A stretch of 64,000 nucleotides of DNA from Sacculina carcini (Eukaryota > Arthropoda > Thecostraca > Sacculinidae). The notes under the pieces are model-generated. The model made no database searches. It was not told the DNA's origin and saw only the letters and a program-made list of their open reading frames with translations. Both the position numbers and the translations under genes were made by a program. This document shows positions 43,214 through 51,363 of this stretch, in pieces (the stretch's first letter is position 1; every line of letters begins with the position of its first letter). The stretch covers positions 5,755,440 through 5,819,439 of the forward strand of contig OU696577.1 of assembly GCA_916048095.2 (NCBI GenBank), written 5' to 3'.

Positions 43214-46200
43214 TATATATATAAAAGAGATCCTCTGTGTGTGTGTGTGTGTGTCTGTGTGTTCACCATCCTTGGTCCATTTTCTATCAGCTAATACTCG
43301 GCCACCACTTGGCGTACCCGCTAACAATATATACCATCACGTTGGAAATTTTCTTGTCTACACTTTAGATTAAATTTTAAATTTCAAAAATGAAACTAAA
43401 AAAAGTTATAGCGGTGAAAAGACTAAATGAACCCTGAAAAATGCGGAAATTTTGGTCAATATTCCTGCATCTACTTCTCATAAACCAGAAATGGTACAGC
43501 CAAACAGATTATACCACTGTGTAGAGAATATTCTGTTCTACTCGGTAGGCTTTAATTCATATCCAAAAATTAAATATAAAATATGTGAAAATGACAAAAT
43601 TTCAGTCTACATTCAAAAATATTTGTAAACTCGACGCGTCCGATTTTATATACTTTTTTCTCTATTTCTCAACAACTAACTATGACACGTCTAAACCAAT
43701 TATATCATCATACTGGAAATTTTGTCATCTACAAAACGGTATAAATTTGAATTTTCCAAAGTGTATTAAGAAAAAGTTGCGGCGGTGTGAAGTCAAAATG
43801 ACAAAGTCAAAAAGGCAAAATTAGCACTGAAAAACGTGAATATTTTGGTCAATATTTCGCTATCTATTCCTCATAAACCAGCAATGGTACAGCTATAAAA
43901 AATTATACTATTATGTAGATAACTTTGTGTTCTATAAGAACATTTATAATTTGTACCCACAAATGATACAAAAAACGTGTAAAATTGGCAAAATTCTAAA
44001 ATACATCCAAAATTACACTTGAACACCGGGTGATTAAAATTAATTAATTTTTCTACCTATTTCTCAAGAAATATTTGTCACACATTACAATAAATTATAC
44101 CATCGTGCTGAAAATTTTGTTCTCTACAATACAGTGTAATTTTTAATTTTCCAAAGTGTACCTAAAGGAAGTTACGGCGGTGTAAAGTCAAAAGGACATA
44201 TTGCCAATTTGACAGCTATTATGCGCACTTGCGATTACACAGGAATATATACCGATTAAATTTCACTGAAGCCCAATCATAATTAAGAATGCATCATATT
44301 AGCTCCAAGCATGGATGGTATGGTTTTATTGCGTACAGTTCAATTAATGATACACTATACTGAATAGAAAGGCTTTATTGTCCTCAATATTTACACATGA
44401 ATGGTTCTGCACGACGGGCGGGTAAAATGCTACTGGGAACAAAGTAAACTACTGAATTTTACTGTGTAATTTAATTGGTTCAATTTCAAGTTGCATAAGC
44501 TTAAGTTGCATAAGGATATGGGTCGTAATATTATGCAATGCCAACTATATGCATATGCTGTTTTAGCGGACGCATAAATCTGGAATTATAGAGATGACAG
44601 AAAGTTTCATTGCTTTGATAGTGTTACACTTCTGAATTACTACACACGAAGGACGGGTGTGAATTTAAGCAGTGTTGAGGGAAAAAACTTCGACAATAAT
44701 TAAAACAAGGGTTTACAAATTTGACTTTTTCTATTGGTCGCTTTCATCAATTTTCTTTGTGTTTGTTTCGTGTTTGAGTTCTGAATTATTCCTACACGAC
44801 GGGCAGCTTTAAATATGAGGCGGGTAGTGGAAAAACATGTTTTCTAAATTGAAACATAAATTTCACATTGAGACTTTTATATTGGCTAAAACTTTTCTAT
44901 GGGTTTGTTTTTCTCTTTCAACTCGCACTAATTTTTTATTAATTGAATATTAATTATATTTTATTAACTGTTCCGCACGACGGGCGGGCTTAAATGTATC
45001 TATAAAGAGTGGGTTTAAATGATAGCGAGGTATATGATATTTTGCTAGCAGTAAATATTCTAGCGATAAAAGTAGAATAGCTCTTAAGCAAATGATGTTG
45101 GAGAATGATGTGAACCTTTAAATATATTTTGCGATCTGATGATATATGTATTAGGAACAATACGTAGTAGAATATAGATTGCATAATATAATATCGGCTG
45201 TAATATCAAGGGCTGTAATATCGGTGTAATCCAAAAAATAACAACTGTATGAATATGATGCATTAGTGGAAGCATTAACCGGGAATTATGAGATAATATT
45301 ATGGAAAAAATTCATTTATATACTAAAAAATTTATTATTATTTTGTGTTTACATTTCGAAATTATTCCTGACGACGGGCGGGCTTAAGTATGAGGCGGGT
45401 TGACTGAATAATATGTCGTCAATTATAAGAATAAGAATATGCAAATTCAGAACAGGAATTTTCTATTGGTTTTGATTTTACAATTTAGAGTTTTCTATTA
45501 GAATGGCTGTTTGCATTTAAATATGTATTACTTTTGTTTTATCAACTGTTCCGCACGACGGGTGGGTTTAAACATTCAATTTTACCGTGTGGAATTAATC
45601 CATATCCAAAACTCACGGGCTTGACTTCAAGATCCAGACTCACTAATGTAAATGCGACTTGAATGGTGTATAATTATATCGCATTATGCAACAAATGTGA
45701 ATTTAGCTGCCTTACTGTTTGGTTCCGATACTATATTGGCGGGTTGAGAGAAAACTATTGGTGGGCCGCGTGTTTGGGACCCCTAGGGTAAATAATCTCA
45801 GTCTTCTGATTACAAATTATGATCGAATCAGTATATTTTGTGATCACAGACTAATAAGTTAAATCACCTCATACTAGGCTGAGTGCGGTCAAGATTGGAT
45901 GGTTGGGTTGGGTTGGGTAGGTTTGACTCAGGTTATATTGGGTTTTAATGATAGCGGAAAATATATAAACTTTAACAATAAATATTATAGGGTAAAAGTG
46001 AAATAGTACTTAAGCAAATGATATTGGGGAATGATGTTAAGTAATAAATATAGTTTGGAAACATTCTGATGAAAAGATTTCATCATCTTTCATTGTTTGT
46101 TTCGTGTTTGTGTTCTTAATTATACCACACGACGGGCAGATTTATATATCAGGCGGGTTGGGGGATAATATGTCAAAATAAAAACAAAACTATTCACATT

Positions 46201-46726
46201 TAGACTTTTCTATTGGTTAAGATATTTATAGGTTACATTTTTGCTTTTCAATTTGTATTCATTATATTTTATGGATTTAATATGAATTTTATTGTATGGA
46301 TTGTTCCGCACGATGGGCGGGTTTAAAAAAGTGTTTTAGTTCAGTTTTTCAAATGGTTCATTTAAAAAAGGTAACTTTTTTAACAAATAAAAATGCTCCG
46401 CGGGCAGCAACTATAGACAATAGAACGTCCATTTTAGCCTGTAGAATTAATCCATACACAAAAACAATGGATTTGACTTCAAGATCCAGAACGGATCGTG
46501 TTCGAGCTCTGAATTATTCAGCACGACGGGCGGGTGTAAAAATGACTAAGGCGGACTGATGGGAAATATTTTGTCGAAATAAAAATAATTAAACTTAGAA
46601 TTTTCAATTGATTAATACTTTTATGCGTGTACCCTATTTCATTTTTAATTTTCCATATTTTTTATGAATTGAATATGAATTTCATGTTATGAATTGCTCC
46701 GCACAACGGGCGGGTTTTAATGCTAG
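43214..46726 (+). mobile_element. Helitron-like unit 4
   Basis: Starts tatatatataaaagagatcc directly after the CTAG of unit 3 and ends ...gcgggttttaatgctag at 46726, next base T. This is the cleanest complete unit, 3.5 kb, with one internal gttacggcgg repeat and about nine hairpin motifs in its right half. Confidence 0.7.
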
Positions 46727-47335
46727 TACTAATATAAACACTTACACACGCACACACATATATATACACACAATACATTACAGTTCATACACATATAGGT
46801 TGGTGTACATAAAACGAATAAGCGCTAACCATCAATGATACTGTGGGCTTACCGATAATGATAATGATACATCACTAATTGTGTATTTGTGCACATAATG
46901 ATATCTATATATAAGTGCATATAGAGTGCATATAGTGCATATAGTGCATTAAGTGCATATAGTGCATTCAGTTTGAATTTTGTTTTCAGTTTGAATTTTG
47001 TTTTCAGTTTGAATTTTGTTTTCAGTTTGAATTTTGTTTTCAGTTTGAATTTTGTTTTCAGTTTGAATTTTGTTTTCAGTTTGAATTTTGTTTTCAGTTT
47101 GAATTTTGTTTTCAGTTTGAATTTTGTTTTCAAAGCGTGCGGACGTCTTTAAGTCGCTTGCGCAATCTTCCGTTAATTTTTCCGTTAGGCTATAATACTG
47201 AATTTGAAATTGTTTCAAGACGGTTCATTTATAAGTTAGTGTGAGTGTATTTTTGTTGGAGTTGCTGTTTGAAGTGAGAGGACTTGTGAGCTTGTGTAAT
47301 TGTTATAAAGTAATTTGATTTAAGTAAATATTAGC
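46727..47335 (+). promoter_or_regulatory. LINE-B 5' region with 9 x 18-bp repeat
   Basis: Positions 46969-47130 are exactly nine copies of cagtttgaattttgtttt, preceded by gtgcatatagtgcatat-type repeats (46912-46968). The tract ends about 205 bp before the ORF1 ATG. Tandem monomers upstream of ORF1 are known promoter modules in some LINEs, which is my inference here. The exact 5' end of LINE-B is not visible. Confidence 0.6.
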
Positions 47336-48160
47336 ATGGCTCGCACAGCGGCACATTCTGCGGATTTATTGGAGGCAATGTTGGAGTGTATGAAGAATGA
47401 GAAGATTCTTGAAGCCTTTCGAGACAAGATCGTGGCCCCGGCTGTTGAAGCAGCAGTGACGGCTGCAGTTGCTGCAAAGAATGAAGAACTCGCCGAAATA
47501 AGGGAAGAGCTACAACTGGCGCAACAAAAAATATCCATGCTAGAGCAAGCCAGTCGGCGAAAAAACCTGTGTGTGTCGGACATCTCCGAGGGAGCGGGTG
47601 AGAGTCCTGTCCAACTGGTTAAAGAGCTGGCCAGCAACATTGGTGTTGAGGTGTCGGCGGAGGACATAGAGTCTGCTCACCGTCTCGGGGAGAAAAAACC
47701 TGGACGATCTCGGCCTCTTTTGATCCGCTTCGAGAGAGCGGGAAAGCGCCAAGAATTTTTTAAGGCGAGGGCCGCGCTGAAAAAAACCGCCAGAAAGAAC
47801 ATATATATAAACGATCACCTCACTCCAAAAAACAGTGCGCTCGCATTTCAGTTGCGACAGATGAGGAAGGCAGGCAAGGTGCACTCTGTCTGGACAGACC
47901 AATCAGGAGTTGTATTTCGTCTGACCGAACACGCCCGTCCAGCCAGAGTAACATCGATGGAGGAGGTCATCCGTCACACTGGTCCTGTGGGGAAAATGAC
48001 TGAACTGCAGCCCTCGACGACGAACGCCAATGGTCAGTCTGCCGAGCGGTCAGTCAAACAGGATACGGTGATCACGAGGTCGCGATATACAAGCCGACAT
48101 AAGGCACGGTCGGAGGGGCGGCGTGACAACTTGCTTGGTCAGGAGCCAATTAGCATCTAA
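47336..48160 (+). CDS. LINE-B ORF1, coiled-coil RNA-binding protein
   Basis: 274 residues, unbroken, starting MARTAAHSADLLEAML. Residues about 40-75 form a charged heptad helix (LAEIREELQLAQQKISMLEQ). The region from RRKNLCVSDI through FFKARAALKKTARKNIYINDHLTP and RQMRKAGKVHSVW is the RNA-binding and C-terminal part of L1-ORF1-type proteins. The basic tail is disordered. It should coat LINE-B RNA. ORF2 lies about 500 nt downstream. Confidence 0.83.
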   Translation: MARTAAHSADLLEAMLECMKNEKILEAFRDKIVAPAVEAAVTAAVAAKNEELAEIREELQLAQQKISMLEQASRRKNLCVSDISEGAGESPVQLVKELASNIGVEVSAEDIESAHRLGEKKPGRSRPLLIRFERAGKRQEFFKARAALKKTARKNIYINDHLTPKNSALAFQLRQMRKAGKVHSVWTDQSGVVFRLTEHARPARVTSMEEVIRHTGPVGKMTELQPSTTNANGQSAERSVKQDTVITRSRYTSRHKARSEGRRDNLLGQEPISI

Positions 48161-48667
48161 TATCCGCTCTTTCACATTGTGCAATTTATTCACCGCTGCA
48201 TCAAGGTATTCGAATTGGTATGAATGATATTATAAGTGTTTGCGTCAAAGTGAGTGTGTATGCGAATGCAAGAGCTTTTGTGTGTGTGAGGATATGTATT
48301 GTAAATATCCACATTCAAATTGTATATGTGCGCAGGATTGTGCGTGAGCTACATTTTCTAATCATCCATATAGGAATTTATCTGTGTAAGAGAGTGATTA
48401 TTGATGGTTACGTGAGTGTAGGAGTGTGTGCGTGTATGTGTGTGCAATTGTGTGTGCGCGCTCAAGTCTGCTGGTGTGAAAGTATGCGTGGGTATTGCTA
48501 TTTTTGTATGAGCACAATCATTAGTATAATGCATGCCACTAACTCGTCGCACTGGGCCATATATCCAATTAAGTATGATATTTTTGTATTTCATTTGAAT
48601 CTTAACATCTCGACATCAAAGAGAGGCAACTGGTCAGATGGATTACTAAACCAATGTCTCATAATCA
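48161..48667 (+). other. Spacer between LINE-B ORF1 and ORF2
   Basis: About 500 nt, GT-rich (48235-48490), with no convincing protein. A gap of this length between LINE ORFs is unusual but not exceptional; ORF2 may be translated by reinitiation. Confidence 0.5.
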
Positions 48668-50119
48668 ATGATTGATACCAGTTCTGGACATCTGGACAAC
48701 AATGGAATGACTCTAGGTAATTTAGACAATCATAATTCTGAAACTTACACTGTAGATGAGTTTGTGAAAAACTTCGATGATAATCAGACACTATCGATGT
48801 TGCACGTTAACGCACGCAGTCTGTGCAAACATATTCATGAATTGGTTGAATTTTTGGATAGTTTACATCACAATTGGGACATTATTGCTGTTACTGAAAC
48901 GTGGTCTAATCAACAGTCAATCGATTATTGTCGCATTGAAGGATATACTGTACATCAGCAACTTCGAACTCACATGAGAGGCGGAGGAGTGGCAATATTT
49001 GCTAAGGACAATCTGGACGTTCAGGAAATATCAGCGTTTACGTTTGAAGTAGCACATGTCATGGAAATAATAACGGTTGAGGTCACGGTGAAATCCGGGC
49101 ATAAGCCAGTGCGTGTTTCCTGTGTGTATAGGCAACCTGGCACACCTGTTAACAACTATATTGAAACAATTACTGGCATAACTGACGTGATGCACAAACA
49201 CGAGTGGTTTATGCTGGGCGATTTCAACGTGAACTTATTCAACGCCGATACTCATCAGTCGACGCAGATTTTTATTAACACAATGATGGACTTGGGGTTT
49301 TATCCGCTGATAAGGAAGGCTACTAGGGAAACCAGGCAAAGCAGTACGCTGATTGATAACATATATACCACCCACGTGGCGAGCAATATCACTAGTGGCA
49401 TTATACAGGACGATTTCTCGGATCATTACCCAATATTTGCTATTGTCAACAACATAATCACGGAAAAGGAGCCGGTGTGTTATACAAGAAGAAAATATAC
49501 TGACAAGCGAGTACAAAGGCTCAACCGGGATCTTTACTCCATCAACTGGGACACAATATTATCTGATAATGTCAATCACTCTTATGAACGGTTTGTCGAC
49601 CTATATATCCGGGCTGTTAACAAGCACTTACCGATGTATACAACCAAAACTGATAACAAAACCAAAAGGCGGCCATGGATAACAAGGGGAATTAAGATCT
49701 CCAGTGACAACAAACGAGTGCTTTACCGAAAGTTTATGACCACAAAAAAGAAAGAAGACGAGAAAAGTTACAAACACTACAGAAACAAACTCACACAAAT
49801 AATAAATACGAGCAAGAAACTTTACTATGCGAGGCACTTCTCTGATAGAAATGTCACAATCAGACAAAAATGGCAAACCATAAAAACAACGTTGAATATA
49901 GAAACAAAAAAGAGAGAGCCGATATGTCAGCTACGCACAGAAAATGGCACAATTACAGACTCTCAGAACATAGCAAGTCATTTCAACGAGTATTTTGTGA
50001 AAATTGGACCAGTTCTTGCCTCAGCAATTAAGACCAGCCCGACTAGCATAGATAACTGTCAGCATGTAAACATGGTTCCATCAACTATGTTCCTCTATCC
50101 CGTTCCAGAGATGGAAGTA
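48668..50119 (+). pseudogene. LINE-B ORF2, endonuclease and linker (N-terminal part)
   Basis: Endonuclease blocks: MLHVNARSLCKHI, DIIAVTETW, RGGGVAIFA, CVYRQPGTP, MLGDFNVN, STLIDNIYT and DDFSDHYPI. A long basic linker leads into the RT. The frame is open until the LINE-C junction after EMEV. Without LINE-C it would continue directly into 54638. It nicks target DNA for reverse transcription; as it stands the protein is cut short. Confidence 0.88.
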
Positions 50120-50226
50120 GTCGTTCAGTCGTCGTCGAGTAGCCGTCGCGAGTGGTGCTGTTTCTGTGAGCTCCGTGTCTTCCTTATTTGCTCTGTCTTT
50201 TTCTGTGCGCGAGTGTTGTGACCGCA

Positions 50227-51360
50227 ATGCCCAACCGTTCTGACATTGATCGATTGTGTTGTTGCGGTGAGTCCGTTTCCGCCGTCGCGCACATTATGTC
50301 CGAAGGATGCTCCGCCGTATTTCACCCCTCATGCGCGGCGCTTTCTACACCGGCATACAATGCTGTCAAGAAGCATAAACTGTTTTGGGTTTGTGCTTTG
50401 TGCAAAACTGACTTCGTACTAGTCAAGCGTAATCCACTGACTGTCGAGAAAGTGACATCGGTGATGGAGTCCCGCTTCACCAAGCTGCGAACCGAACTGC
50501 TTGATGATCTGCGTGACTTTCACCCCTCTCGCTGCGCCTCTGCCAACGCTGATGAAAATACCGCTTCCCACCACAACGTGCCAGCCCGTACAATTGCTCT
50601 TGTGGTGAAAAACAAAAGTAAAGAGCCTGTACGAGCTGATAACTTGCAACAACATCTGCAAACGGTACAAGTGAAAACGGCCCGTCCTACATCATCTGGT
50701 GGTTTTGTTTTGCGCTGCTCCACCGAAGACGCCGCTGCCCAGGCAGCCAAGTCGCTTGCCGACAACATCGACGGAGTGCAAGTAGCAGTGCTGAATAAGC
50801 AGCAAACAATTCTGCCGAAAATCACCCTCGTGGATGTGCCACCCTCGTCCCCAGATAGTCTGCTGGCCTCCCTGCGTGCCAAGAACAGCTTTCTCACTGA
50901 TGTCCCAGAAGCCGACCTCAAGTTATTCTTCATCACCCCGCCTAAACAAGGTCGCTCTCATGCCGTGCTGGGAGTCTCACCGGGAGTTCGGCAAAAAATT
51001 CGTGAGGGAGGTGATCGCCTCTTCGTCCACCTACGCTGTTGTCGCGTTTATGACAGGTTTTGGGTGACTCGCTGCTCTTGCTGCTGTGGACTTGGTCACA
51101 AGTTTGAGCGTTGCCCCACAAAAGTACCCGTCTGTGGCTATTGTGCTGGTCCCCACCCCTCCTCCGCCTGTCCTGATCGCAGCACACTGAAATGTGTCAA
51201 CTGTACTAATCACGGCCACGCTTCTAACCATTCTGTTTTTTCTCCGCAGTGTTCTTCCTTCTTGGCTGTCCGCAATTCTATCCGTGCCCGCACTCTCTTA
51301 GCTCCCACCCCCTCACCACCGACCGTCATCCCTCGTCATCCCTCGCCAATGCTAAATTGA
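50227..51360 (+). CDS. LINE-C ORF1, PHD-like finger and zinc knuckles
   Basis: 377 residues from MPNRSDIDRL. The N-terminal Cys/His cluster CCCGESVSAVAH...FHPSC...FWVCALC (residues 11-62) is PHD-like, a feature of CR1-group ORF1 proteins. A coiled or linker region follows, then an RNA-binding-type domain, then a Cys-rich stretch: CSCCCGLGHKFERC, CGYCAGPHPSSAC and CVNCTNHGH...C near residues 280-340. It ends HPSPMLN before a UGA. The earlier in-frame CTG-type starts at 50188 are not needed. Confidence 0.87.
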   Translation: MPNRSDIDRLCCCGESVSAVAHIMSEGCSAVFHPSCAALSTPAYNAVKKHKLFWVCALCKTDFVLVKRNPLTVEKVTSVMESRFTKLRTELLDDLRDFHPSRCASANADENTASHHNVPARTIALVVKNKSKEPVRADNLQQHLQTVQVKTARPTSSGGFVLRCSTEDAAAQAAKSLADNIDGVQVAVLNKQQTILPKITLVDVPPSSPDSLLASLRAKNSFLTDVPEADLKLFFITPPKQGRSHAVLGVSPGVRQKIREGGDRLFVHLRCCRVYDRFWVTRCSCCCGLGHKFERCPTKVPVCGYCAGPHPSSACPDRSTLKCVNCTNHGHASNHSVFSPQCSSFLAVRNSIRARTLLAPTPSPPTVIPRHPSPMLN

Positions 51361-51363
51361 CTA
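51358..51363 (+). promoter_or_regulatory. Candidate stop-codon readthrough site UGA-CUA
   Basis: The ORF1 stop TGA is followed by CTA, the best-known leaky stop context in animal and viral mRNAs. The downstream frame is open with no further stop to 54312. ORF2 has no ATG before its endonuclease starts. Confidence 0.65.

Larger units (their letters stand above)
29246..46726 (+). mobile_element. Helitron-like head-to-tail array, non-coding
   Basis: About 17.5 kb of AT-rich sequence with no coding capacity. 5'-type ends reading TCTATATATATATAAAAGAG recur at about 29250, 35212, 38725 and 43214. 3'-type ends have a GC-rich hairpin region (ccgcacaacgggcggg) and finish ttttaatgctag, a CTAG terminus followed by T. 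At 43210-43214 a CTAG end joins directly to the next 5' end. The left junction is A|T as expected for Helitron target preference. No Rep/helicase is present, so all units are non-autonomous. The hairpin-bearing motif occurs some 45 times. Confidence 0.72.
46727..50119 (+). mobile_element. LINE-B (CR1/L2-like), 5' part, interrupted by LINE-C
   Basis: Includes a repeat-bearing 5' region, ORF1 and the N-terminal part of ORF2. ORF2 stops at 50119 and resumes in the same frame at 54638. The (TGAA)n-type 3' tail at 56464-56487 and the RT sequence fit the CR1/L2 group. Confidence 0.87.

Noticed and set aside
31200..46726. CRISPR-like array
   Set aside because: Regular GC-rich motifs with AT-rich spacers look superficially similar, but the spacers are themselves repeats, unit length varies widely, and the context is a eukaryotic mobile-element array.
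46849..47133. Frame encoding a repeated Lys-Thr-Lys-Phe pattern
   Set aside because: It is only the translation of the 9 x 18-bp DNA repeat upstream of LINE-B.
50227..51360. Host PHD-finger chromatin protein
   Set aside because: The gene lies directly upstream and in frame with a LINE endonuclease-RT and is within a defined LINE insertion.
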